From NCBI GenBank assembly GCA_964386975.1, contig CAYLUS010000007.1:5152-69151 (forward strand): a stretch of 64,000 nt of DNA, given 5' to 3'. Made by a program: the position numbers and the translations under genes. Under the pieces are notes generated by a model that saw nothing but the letters and a program-made list of their open reading frames with translations, was not told the DNA's origin and made no database searches. The DNA comes from UBA6136 sp964386975 (GTDB lineage Bacteria > Pseudomonadota > Gammaproteobacteria > Methylococcales > Methylococcaceae). Positions 24,865 through 32,911 of this stretch are shown here, in pieces (the first letter of the stretch is position 1; every line of letters starts with the position of its first letter).

Positions 24865-26607
24865 TTGGGGTTTTTCAAGACCTACGCGCGCGCCCTGTCG
24901 CTGCTGGCCACCGAGAAAGGGCTGGCCACGGGCTTGCTGCTGACCAACCTTGGGGTCGGCCTGCTACAGCTGGCTGAGCCGATCCTCTTTGGTCGCGTCG
25001 TCGATGCCCTGGCTGGTGGCCAGGCCGCATTGCCCTTGATCGCTCTGTGGGCTGCCCTTGGGCTGTTTGGCATTGTGGCAGGCGTCAGCGTGTCGGTACT
25101 GGCAGATCGTCTGGCCCATCGCCAGCGTCTTGGGGCGCTGGCTTTTGGGTTTGATCGGGCGATCACGCTGCCCTCTGACAGCCACAGCCAACGCGGGTCC
25201 GGGGGAGTGGTCAGGACCCTTCTGGCCGGCACTGATGCCCTCTTCTGGATCTGGCTGACCTTCCTTCGCGAGCACCTGAGTGCGCTGGTCAGCATCGGCT
25301 TTCTCATCCCCATTGCCTTTGCCATGCAGGCGCAGCTGGCGGCGCTGCTTGGACTGCTTGCCGGCCTCTATGCGGTTGCCAACGTGATGGTGGTCCTCAA
25401 AACCAGTGCGGGACAATCGGCCGTTGAACGTTTCAATCAGGACCTCTTTGGGCGGATTGGCGATGTGATCGGCAACCTCCCGGTGGTCCAGAGTTTCAGC
25501 CGACTGGGCCTTGAAAGCGAGGAACTGAAAGCCTTGATGAGGCGGCTCCTGTCCGCGCAATACCCGGTGCTGACCTGGTGGGGCGTCCTGACCATACTGA
25601 CGCGGGCCGCCGCTACCCTGACCATGGTCGCCCTGTTTGCCGCCGGGGCTGTGCTGGCTAACCGGGGCGAGGTCAGCGTCGGCGAGATCGTCAGCTTTGT
25701 AAGCTTTGCCACCTTGCTGATCGGCAAGCTGGACCTGTTATCCAGTTTCAGTGCCCGGATTTTTAATCAGCTGCCCACCGTTTCAAGCTATTTCGAACTG
25801 ATTGCAAGCCCCTTAAAGGTGCCTGAGAGAGCCGGTGCACCTCCCCTTCGCCTTACGCAGGGCGCCGTCTCCTATGAGGGCGTGTCCTTCACCTACCCGG
25901 GGTCCCCACACGGTGTCCTTGATCTTCACTTCTGCGCCCAGCCTGGAGAAACGCTGGCGCTGGTTGGAGCTACCGGCTCTGGCAAGACCACCGCCTTGAG
26001 CTTTCTCCAACGGCTGCGGGATCCTGATCGGGGCCGGATTTGCATCGACGGGCAGGCCCTTAGTGAAGTCACACTTGATTCGCTGCGGGCAGCCGTGGGC
26101 GTGGTCTTTCAGGAAGCGGGCCTGTTCAATCGCTCGATCGCTGACAACATTCGGGTCGGTCGCCCCAAGGCCAGTGATGCCGATGTCATGGAAGCGGCCC
26201 GAAGAGCAGAGGCCCATGACTTCATCGTGCGCAAGCCCGGCGCTTACGACTTTGTGATCGGTGAACGGGGCAGCGCCCTGTCGGGTGGGGAGCGTCAGCG
26301 TCTGGCCATCGCCAGGGCCCTTCTCAAGGATGCACCGATCCTGATTCTGGACGAGGCCACCAGCGCGCTGGACAGTGGCACCGAGGGCAAAATCCAGAGG
26401 GCACTGGATTGTCTTCGAAAAAACCGCACGACCTTCATTATCGCCCATCGCTTATCCACCGTCATGCATGCGGACCGGATTCTGGTGTTTCGTGATGGCA
26501 GGATTGTCGAAAGTGGGACCTACCCGGGGCTGTTTGCGGCGCGGGGGCTGTTCCATCAAATGGTCATCGACGGTGGATTTGCCATTCCCCAAGACGAGGT
26601 GATCTGA
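24865..26607 (+). CDS. ABC exporter, NdvA/ChvA (cyclic beta-glucan exporter) type
   Basis: The 580-residue fused permease-ATPase has six membrane helices in the N-terminal half (residues ~20-300) and a C-terminal nucleotide-binding domain with Walker A GATGSGKTT, Q-loop VVFQEAGLFNRSIADNIRVG, signature LSGGERQ and Walker B ILILDEATSALD. The sequence from GFFKTYARALSLLATEKG through LAEPILFGRVVDAL closely resembles NdvA and ChvA, which export cyclic beta-1,2-glucans in rhizobia. No glucan synthase is present here, so the substrate is open. The frame is open upstream into exbD, but TTG 24865, 4 bases after the exbD stop, gives the family-like N-terminus. Confidence 0.8.
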   Translation: MGFFKTYARALSLLATEKGLATGLLLTNLGVGLLQLAEPILFGRVVDALAGGQAALPLIALWAALGLFGIVAGVSVSVLADRLAHRQRLGALAFGFDRAITLPSDSHSQRGSGGVVRTLLAGTDALFWIWLTFLREHLSALVSIGFLIPIAFAMQAQLAALLGLLAGLYAVANVMVVLKTSAGQSAVERFNQDLFGRIGDVIGNLPVVQSFSRLGLESEELKALMRRLLSAQYPVLTWWGVLTILTRAAATLTMVALFAAGAVLANRGEVSVGEIVSFVSFATLLIGKLDLLSSFSARIFNQLPTVSSYFELIASPLKVPERAGAPPLRLTQGAVSYEGVSFTYPGSPHGVLDLHFCAQPGETLALVGATGSGKTTALSFLQRLRDPDRGRICIDGQALSEVTLDSLRAAVGVVFQEAGLFNRSIADNIRVGRPKASDADVMEAARRAEAHDFIVRKPGAYDFVIGERGSALSGGERQRLAIARALLKDAPILILDEATSALDSGTEGKIQRALDCLRKNRTTFIIAHRLSTVMHADRILVFRDGRIVESGTYPGLFAARGLFHQMVIDGGFAIPQDEVI

Positions 26608-26629
26608 GGTAATTTTTACTGGACCACCC

Positions 26630-26658
26630 CTTGAAAAGGGCGGCGCCGGCCTCAATAT
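26630..26658 (+). promoter_or_regulatory. Probable sigma-32 (heat shock) promoter of htpG
   Basis: The -35 element CTTGAAA (26630-26636) matches the RpoH consensus exactly. After 13 bases, CCTCAATAT (26650-26658) resembles CCCCATAT. It lies about 60 bases upstream of the start codon of a heat shock gene, which supports the reading. Confidence 0.7.
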
Positions 26659-26670
26659 CTTGTATACAAG
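26659..26670. promoter_or_regulatory. Perfect 12-bp palindrome at the htpG transcription start
   Basis: CTTGTATACAAG is a perfect inverted repeat placed directly after the predicted -10 element, where an operator would block initiation. I do not recognise a specific regulator. It may also be chance, since 12-bp palindromes are not rare in 64 kb. Confidence 0.3.
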
Positions 26671-26715
26671 CAGCTATTCTTTTATCCATTTCGATTTGGG
26701 AGGCATGAGATCACC

Positions 26716-28626
26716 ATGACGGTTGCGGACAACAAGGTCACGATGGGTTTTGAGACAGAGGTCAAGCAACTGCTGCACCTCATGATTCATTCCCTCTACA
26801 GCAACAAGGAAATCTTCCTGAGAGAACTGATTTCCAATGGCTCTGATGCGGCGGACAAACTGCGATTCAATGCCCTGAGTGACGATGCCCTGTATGAGGG
26901 CGATTCAGACCTCAAATTGCGCATCGCCTTCGACAAGGAAGCTCGCACCATCACCCTGACCGACAATGGGATCGGCATGAGTCGGGACGAGGTCCGGGAA
27001 AATATCGGTACCATTGCCCGCTCCGGCACCCGCAAGTTTTTTGAGTCGCTGACTGGCGATCAGGCCAAGGACAGCCAGCTGATCGGCCAATTTGGCGTTG
27101 GTTTTTATTCCTCGTTCATCGTCGCTGACCGGGTGGTACTCGAAACCCGTAAAGCCGGCGCACCGCATGATCAGGGCGTACGCTGGGAATCCATGGGCGA
27201 GGGCGACTACACGCTTGAGACCATTGACCGCGCCGCCCATGGCACCACCATTACCCTCCATCTGCGCGAAGGTGAGGACGGGTTCCTCGACGGCTGGAAG
27301 ATCCGAAGCATCATTCGCAAGTTCTCGGACCACATCTCGATACCGATCGAGATGAAGAAGGAGCACTATGGTGAAGTCAAGGAAGGCGAGGAACCGCCGG
27401 CGGAAGAATGGGAAACCGTCAACAGCGCCTCAGCGCTTTGGGCCAAAAGCCGCAGCGAAATCAGCGATGAGGAGTATGACGAGTTCTACAAGCATGTCTC
27501 TCATGATTTCCAGCCGCCGATGGCGCGGATCCACAGTCGGGTCGAAGGCACCAACGAATACACGCTACTGCTTTATATCCCCAAATCAGCGCCGTTTGAT
27601 CTTTGGGACCGTGATGCCAAGCAAGGGGTTCGGCTGTATGTCCGCAAGGTCTTCATCACCGAGGATGCAGACAAACTGATGCCGCGTTACCTGCGCTTCA
27701 TTCGCGGTGTCATTGATTCAGACTCCCTGCCCCTCAACGTCTCGCGCGAAATCCTGCAGGAAAATGCCCTGCTTGAAAAAATCCGCTCCGGGTCCGTCAA
27801 GAAGGTGCTGGGTCTGCTTGAAGATCTCGCCAAGAACCAGCCGGATCAATATAAGTTGTTCTGGAAGGAGTTCGGCCAAGCGTTCAAGGAAGGGCCCATC
27901 GAGGACTTCAAGAACCGCGAACAAATCGCCAAACTCCTGCGGTTTGATTCCACCTTCACAGATGATCAGGAACAGACCGTCACCCTGGAAGACTATATCG
28001 GGCGCATGAAGGAAGGTCAGGACAAGATCTACTACATTACTGCGGAGAGTTATGCCGCCGCCAAAAACAGCCCTCACCTTGAGATCTTCCGCAAGAAGGG
28101 GCTTGAAGTCCTGCTCATGCATGAGCGCGTCGATGAGTGGCTGGTTGGCTACCTGACCGAATTCGAGGGCAAGTCACTGCAATCGATTGCCAAGGGAGAT
28201 CTCGACCTGGGTACCCTCGAGGACGAAACGGACAAGCAGCACAAGGAGGAAGCAGAGAAAACCTTCAAGGAACTGATTGACCGGATCAAGGGCATCTTGG
28301 GCGACAAGGTCAGCGAAGTGAAGGTCAGCTCGCGGCTAACCGATTCTCCCGCCTGCCTCGTCAGCGAGAGCTTCGGCATGAGCCGGACCATGGAACGGAT
28401 CATGAAATCCGCGGGTCAGAATGTCCCCTCCAGCAAGCCGGTGTTTGAAATCAACACCGACCATGCGCTGGTGACCCGACTCAACGGTGAAGGCAATGAC
28501 GATCGTTTCCGGGAACTGACTGAAATCCTCTACGACCAGGCCGTGCTGAGCGAAGGGGCGCAGCTCGATGACCCGGCTGCGTTCGTCAGGCGGCTGAATA
28601 CGCTGCTTGAACAAGCATTGTCCTAA
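26716..28626 (+). CDS. htpG: Molecular chaperone HtpG (Hsp90)
   Basis: The 636-residue bacterial Hsp90 has the N-terminal GHKL ATPase domain with ELISNGSDAADKLR, TDNGIGMSRDE and GQFGVGFYSSFIVAD, a middle domain with RGVIDSDSLPLNVSREILQ, and the C-terminal dimerisation domain. Length and all signature motifs are normal. GGGAGG at 26698-26703 lies about 12 bases before ATG 26716. Expression is probably heat-inducible from the sigma-32-like promoter just upstream. Confidence 0.97.
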   Translation: MTVADNKVTMGFETEVKQLLHLMIHSLYSNKEIFLRELISNGSDAADKLRFNALSDDALYEGDSDLKLRIAFDKEARTITLTDNGIGMSRDEVRENIGTIARSGTRKFFESLTGDQAKDSQLIGQFGVGFYSSFIVADRVVLETRKAGAPHDQGVRWESMGEGDYTLETIDRAAHGTTITLHLREGEDGFLDGWKIRSIIRKFSDHISIPIEMKKEHYGEVKEGEEPPAEEWETVNSASALWAKSRSEISDEEYDEFYKHVSHDFQPPMARIHSRVEGTNEYTLLLYIPKSAPFDLWDRDAKQGVRLYVRKVFITEDADKLMPRYLRFIRGVIDSDSLPLNVSREILQENALLEKIRSGSVKKVLGLLEDLAKNQPDQYKLFWKEFGQAFKEGPIEDFKNREQIAKLLRFDSTFTDDQEQTVTLEDYIGRMKEGQDKIYYITAESYAAAKNSPHLEIFRKKGLEVLLMHERVDEWLVGYLTEFEGKSLQSIAKGDLDLGTLEDETDKQHKEEAEKTFKELIDRIKGILGDKVSEVKVSSRLTDSPACLVSESFGMSRTMERIMKSAGQNVPSSKPVFEINTDHALVTRLNGEGNDDRFRELTEILYDQAVLSEGAQLDDPAAFVRRLNTLLEQALS

Positions 28627-28637
28627 GCGCCACCCCG

Positions 28638-28662
28638 CCGGCGGGCCCCCAAAGCCCGCCGG
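28638..28662 (+). other. GC-rich hairpin after htpG
   Basis: A perfect 9-bp stem, CCGGCGGGC/GCCCGCCGG around a 7-base loop, begins 11 bases after the htpG stop. There is no T-run after it, so it may be a weak terminator or an mRNA-stabilising structure between htpG and the next gene. Confidence 0.5.
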
Positions 28663-28689
28663 AACCTGACCAGAAAAAGACCGTAACTG

Positions 28690-29076
28690 ATGCCTTTCAT
28701 TCGTTTTCAACAGGTTGGCGCGGTGCTTGCCTTTTTCGGAGTTGCCTTGGGCGCCTTTGGTGCACATGCCCTCAAGGCGCGCCTTGATGAGGCTGCGCTT
28801 TCGATCTGGCACACCGCCGTCAGTTACCAGATCTGGCATGCCCTGGGGCTGCTGATTCTGGGTCTGATGCTGGAGCGCAAACCGCACGAGCGGCTCTTGA
28901 GGGGCTCCGGATATTGCCTGATCGGAGGCACCCTCCTCTTTAGCGGGAGCCTTTATCTCCTGGTCTTGACCGGTATCCGGCACCTCGGAGCTATTACTCC
29001 TCTGGGGGGAAGCCTTTTGCTCGCCGCCTGGCTGCTTCTGGCCCTCGCCCTTTTCAGGCCGACCGACTGCCCCTAA
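28690..29076 (+). CDS. DUF423 family membrane protein (YgdD-like)
   Basis: The 128-residue inner-membrane protein has four predicted helices. The N-terminal GVALGAFGAHALKARLDE and the SYQIWHALGLL segment are hallmarks of DUF423. Family function is unknown. It follows htpG by 63 bases on the same strand with a GC-rich hairpin between. Confidence 0.85.
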   Translation: MPFIRFQQVGAVLAFFGVALGAFGAHALKARLDEAALSIWHTAVSYQIWHALGLLILGLMLERKPHERLLRGSGYCLIGGTLLFSGSLYLLVLTGIRHLGAITPLGGSLLLAAWLLLALALFRPTDCP

Positions 29077-29143
29077 AACGCAGCTTGAGGCTCCCGGCTT
29101 CGACCGATAAGATGGCCAAAGTCCCGTTTAAAGGTCCTCCGTC

Positions 29144-29650
29144 ATGCCCCGATTCCCCTTGCTGCGCGAAATCAAAAAAGCCATCCCGCCGACGCTGTTT
29201 TTCCTGATCATCTTTCATCTCACCTTCCTTCTGCGCCACCTCAATGACGAGGGCCTGGGAATCACCACCGAACAATCCTTTAGTGCCCTGATCGGCGCGC
29301 TGGTCATGGGCAAGGCCTACCTCGCGATGGATACCCTTTCCTTTGTCAATCTGTTCAAGGGTCGGCCGCTCATCCTCAGCACCCTCTGGAAGGGCATCAT
29401 CTTTCTGCTCTTCGCAAGCCTTGGGCTGTTTCTTGAGGAATACCTGCCGCTGGCCTGGCACCACCGCTCCTTCACAGCCGGCTGGCACCTCTTTGTGCAC
29501 GGGTTCTCACTTCCCCTGTTCGAGGCCAATCATCTGTTTCTGGCGTTCTGGATCCTTCTCTTTACAGGCAGCTCCGAGCTCATTCAGGCGATTGGCCGTG
29601 ACCGGGTGCTTGCCCTGTTTTTCGGCACGCGTTGGGCAAGGTCCCACTGA
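29144..29650 (+). CDS. Hypothetical four-helix membrane protein
   Basis: The 168-residue protein has about four membrane segments (from residues ~15, ~45, ~82 and ~128), short loops, and a conserved-looking charged stretch TEQSFSALIGALVMGKAYL. I do not recognise a family. AAAGG at 29130-29134 is a plausible ribosome binding site for ATG 29144. Its end overlaps the next membrane protein gene, suggesting the two are made together. Confidence 0.65.
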   Translation: MPRFPLLREIKKAIPPTLFFLIIFHLTFLLRHLNDEGLGITTEQSFSALIGALVMGKAYLAMDTLSFVNLFKGRPLILSTLWKGIIFLLFASLGLFLEEYLPLAWHHRSFTAGWHLFVHGFSLPLFEANHLFLAFWILLFTGSSELIQAIGRDRVLALFFGTRWARSH

Positions 29651-30942
29651 AGCGATGGGACGTGCATCGGAGCTGGGAGGTCTTCCAAAAGACCTTCTGG
29701 CTTCTGGGTCTGGTCGCCTTTGGACCTGCCTACCGCTCACTGAGCGACAAGCTATGGATGCTTCGGGGCAACCTTGAAACCGTCGGTTACTGGGCTCAGA
29801 TTCAAGGACTTTCAGAACTGGTCTTCGCGCCGGCGCAGGCCGGCATCGGCGTCGGACTCACCATCATGGCCGCCCGGTCCGATGAGCGACGGGCCGCTCC
29901 CTTGCTGCTGGGCGCCAGCCTTTTGGGGGGGCTGACGGCCCTCCCCTTGATGCTGGGACTTGGTCTGAAGGCCGATTGGCTGCGACAGGAAGTCGGCCTG
30001 CCCTCTCATCTCAATAACCTGGTCGAACTGGGTCTTGTCAACGGCGGACTCCTGATTCCCATGCTCCTGCTGGTCGCCTATTGGGCAGGCACCGGGCAAC
30101 GCAAAGCCGCCTTGCTGCTCCTGGTCAGCTTCAGCAGCCCGACCTGCCTGACACTGGCTCTTGACCAGACCGAGGGCTTAAGGGGACTCCAGCATGTCCT
30201 TTTCGCAGGCACCCTCACCAGCCTTATGGTGAACGCAGGGCTTTTGGTTCTCGGGTGTCTTGCCTTTGCCCGTGGGGAGATCAGCGGGCCCAGTGTTCGG
30301 GACGCCGTGAGGCGGCTAAGCCCTTACCTGATGGCCGGACTGACCATTGGCCTTGCCAGCCCGACGAGCGGTCTTCTGATCCGCAAGGCGCTGGCGCTGA
30401 TGTCCAGCTGGGAGATGGCGGGCGCCGTCACTGCCTTGTGGCGGATATCGGATTGGGTCTTTGGCTGTGCAAGCGGAATTCTTTTCAATTTCTACCTGCC
30501 CCGGCTTGCCGCGCGGTTTGCAGGGGGCACGCTTTTGGATCCGCTGGGGCAGATGTTTCGCGCCGTCTGGCTGCCCTCGGTCTTGATTCTTGGCCTTGCC
30601 ATCGTCTTCAGGGAGCCCGTCTATGATGCGCTTTACAGCGACTCCTTACGGGTCGGCCTTGTGCCGGCGGCCCTTTTCTGGAGCGGTGATGCCATGCGTA
30701 TCCTCTCGACCATTGGTCTGATCGGGCTCTTCAGTCTTGAGGCCGGCACCCTCATCTCGGTCGGTGAATTTCTGAGCCAACCGCTTTTGGCCGGTCTGTT
30801 CTGGATGGGTGCGGCCCGCTCGCTCGAATGGGCCGGCGCCGCCCATCTCTTGACCTACTGCATTTATGCCGGGTTCAACGGCTTAGGGCTCGTATGGGTC
30901 TCCCGGCGCCGGAGGAGGGACGCCTCACGCGCAAGGGACTGA
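29632..30942 (+). CDS. Hypothetical multi-spanning membrane protein, flippase-like
   Basis: The protein of up to 436 residues has roughly 12 hydrophobic helices and an arrangement reminiscent of polysaccharide flippases of the MOP superfamily (Wzx-like), but similarity is too weak for a firm call. The frame opens at TTG 29632; GTG 29662 is an alternative, and neither has a convincing ribosome binding site. It overlaps the preceding four-helix gene by 19 bases and is convergent with the CPA2 antiporter, 27 bases away. Position in a region with polysaccharide export genes makes a lipid-linked sugar substrate conceivable, no more. Confidence 0.5.
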   Translation: MGKVPLKRWDVHRSWEVFQKTFWLLGLVAFGPAYRSLSDKLWMLRGNLETVGYWAQIQGLSELVFAPAQAGIGVGLTIMAARSDERRAAPLLLGASLLGGLTALPLMLGLGLKADWLRQEVGLPSHLNNLVELGLVNGGLLIPMLLLVAYWAGTGQRKAALLLLVSFSSPTCLTLALDQTEGLRGLQHVLFAGTLTSLMVNAGLLVLGCLAFARGEISGPSVRDAVRRLSPYLMAGLTIGLASPTSGLLIRKALALMSSWEMAGAVTALWRISDWVFGCASGILFNFYLPRLAARFAGGTLLDPLGQMFRAVWLPSVLILGLAIVFREPVYDALYSDSLRVGLVPAALFWSGDAMRILSTIGLIGLFSLEAGTLISVGEFLSQPLLAGLFWMGAARSLEWAGAAHLLTYCIYAGFNGLGLVWVSRRRRRDASRARD

Positions 30943-30969
30943 GGGCCTTTTTGGAGCGCCAGGGCCCGT

Positions 30970-32529
30970 TCAGGAGGGGTTCAATGGGTCCGAAATCACC
31001 CGGTCGATCATTTTATCGGCCAGCCGCTCTCCCCCCTCGGCCAGGGGATGAAAGACAATATCGGCGCCAGCGCGAAAGAGTGCCGCATCCTCCTCGGCAT
31101 CATCGGCGATCGTTCCAAGAGTCCCCCGAAACCCGGAGCGCCTGACAATTTCAAGCGAAATAAGCCGGCTCCTGAACTCAGGAACAGCGACAACCACACC
31201 ACGCAAACGCTTCAACTCCTCCCGACTCCAGAGTGCGGGATCCTCAGCGTCCCCGTAGAGGACGCGATACCCCTTTCTGGCCAATTCCGGCGCCCGGGTA
31301 GGATCCGCATCCAGACCCATGACCCGCTTCTGTCGTCGATTGAGACTGTCATACACCGCTCGCCCGACCTGCCCCATGCCCACCACCAGCCACCGAGAGG
31401 AGCCAAAATGGACGGGCAACTGATCGGGATGGGGAACCTGCCGCTCGAAGCGGACCAGTATCGGCTCCAACCAGCCAAAAAGAACACCCGAGTAGCGATT
31501 CAGGAGTGCCGCAAACGCCAGTGAGGCGGCGACGGCAAGCCCCAGGACCGGCTCCCAGCCAGGATCCAGAAGGCCGTCCTCCACGACCGGGCCTACCGCA
31601 ATCAAGGCAAATTCACTGTAGGTCATCAAGGCCAGCGAGCCAAGAAAGCTGGTTCTGGCACGTAGCCCAATGATGAGCATGAGGACAAAAAACAAAATAC
31701 CCTGCAAAGGCAAGAGCAACAGCAACCCCAGCGCCTCCAGGAGTTGTCTTTCATCTGGGAGGCCCATGAGGCCAATCTCAAGGAAAAAGGCCACCAGAAG
31801 GACTTCCTTGATGCTCCACAAGCGCTTTGAAAGCCCATCGGTCTGGGGATGCCCTGCCAGCAAGACGCCCATTAAAAACGCACCGAGGTCCTTGGACACC
31901 CCTGCCAGTTCGGCCAGGGAGCCGCCGGCAAACGCGAATAGCAGGCCAAGAAGAAGCCTGAGTTCGCGGTCCTTGGACAGGCTGAAGATCAGCCGGGCCA
32001 ACGGCTTCAGGAGCGGCAGCAACAACAGCGACAGGGCCCAGGGCGAAGGCAGCGTGCTGGAGGTCAGCGACAACAGGCCGACGGCGATCAGATCCTGAAG
32101 AATCAGGATGCCCATGACGGTCCGTCCCTGAAAGCTCTCGAGATCGCCGTTGTCATCCAGTACCTTGACGGCCAGAACCGTGCTCGAAAAAGCAAGGCTT
32201 GCTCCGAGCAGGAGCCCCCCCGAGAGGGCCTGCTGGTTCAGAAGAAACACCAGTCCCGAAACACCTGCGACCAGTAGCAGGTGAAGACCGCCAACGCCAA
32301 GCACCTCGCGGCGGACCAGCATGCGCAGCTGGATCTTCAACCCCACCGAGAACAGGAGCAACTGAATACCGAGTTCGGCCAACAGCGGCAGGGGCTGGAC
32401 CAATTCAAGGCCTGCATAGTGAAGACCGTAACCCGCCAGGAGGTAACCGACCAGTGGCGGCATGCCGATTCGGGTGACGCCCAGACCTGCAAGAAAGGCC
32501 GCACCCAGCCAGGTGAGAACCAGCGTCAT
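30970..32529 (-). CDS. CPA2 family cation:proton antiporter with TrkA-N domain (Kef-like)
   Basis: The 519-residue protein has an N-terminal Na+/H+-exchanger domain with about twelve helices (MPPLVGYLLAGYGLHYAG, ASLAFSSTVLAVKVLDDNG, ILILQDLIAVGLLSL) and a C-terminal Rossmann TrkA-N domain (LVVGMGQVGRAVYDSLN, then LDADPTR and YGDAEDPALW) that would sense NAD(H) or another nucleotide. It most resembles Kef-type K+ efflux systems. The open frame extends upstream through the DUF2288 gene, but ATG 32529, 4 bases after the DUF2288 stop, is the sensible start. Glutathione control typical of KefC cannot be judged. Confidence 0.85.
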   Translation of the reverse strand: MTLVLTWLGAAFLAGLGVTRIGMPPLVGYLLAGYGLHYAGLELVQPLPLLAELGIQLLLFSVGLKIQLRMLVRREVLGVGGLHLLLVAGVSGLVFLLNQQALSGGLLLGASLAFSSTVLAVKVLDDNGDLESFQGRTVMGILILQDLIAVGLLSLTSSTLPSPWALSLLLLPLLKPLARLIFSLSKDRELRLLLGLLFAFAGGSLAELAGVSKDLGAFLMGVLLAGHPQTDGLSKRLWSIKEVLLVAFFLEIGLMGLPDERQLLEALGLLLLLPLQGILFFVLMLIIGLRARTSFLGSLALMTYSEFALIAVGPVVEDGLLDPGWEPVLGLAVAASLAFAALLNRYSGVLFGWLEPILVRFERQVPHPDQLPVHFGSSRWLVVGMGQVGRAVYDSLNRRQKRVMGLDADPTRAPELARKGYRVLYGDAEDPALWSREELKRLRGVVVAVPEFRSRLISLEIVRRSGFRGTLGTIADDAEEDAALFRAGADIVFHPLAEGGERLADKMIDRVISDPLNPS

Positions 32530-32533
32530 GGCG

Positions 32534-32836
32534 TCAATGCGTCCTTCGTTCCTGAACCAGCACCCAAGGCGCAACGACGATGGCCCGAAGCAATGCCTTC
32601 GCCTTAGACCAGGTCTGCGCATGTGCATCCTGCGCCTTAATGACATGCTTTTGGTCCAGCCAGTCACGGAGACGCTCCACATCATCCTTCGCAAAAGCCG
32701 TGGCCACTTCAATCAAATCCAGATCGGCAGCGACCCAAATGATGACTCCACGTGCGAAATGGCGCTCCAGCTCGCTCCAGTAAATCTCACCCGCCTGCTC
32801 CGAAAGTCCGGCGCCTGAGTCTAAAGATACGTCCAT
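32534..32836 (-). CDS. DUF2288 family protein
   Basis: The 100-residue soluble protein has the family core YWSELERHFARGVIIWVAADLDLIEVA followed by VERLRDWLDQKHV. Function is unknown. AAAGGA lies 6 bases before ATG 32836. It is directly followed by the CPA2 antiporter on the same strand. Confidence 0.8.
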   Translation of the reverse strand: MDVSLDSGAGLSEQAGEIYWSELERHFARGVIIWVAADLDLIEVATAFAKDDVERLRDWLDQKHVIKAQDAHAQTWSKAKALLRAIVVAPWVLVQERRTH

Positions 32837-32911
32837 TTCATGTCCTTTGGATGGAAGGGAGCCTCTAGAGGCCTTTGCATTGCATTTGGGGCATGGGCTT
32901 TACAAGGCAGG

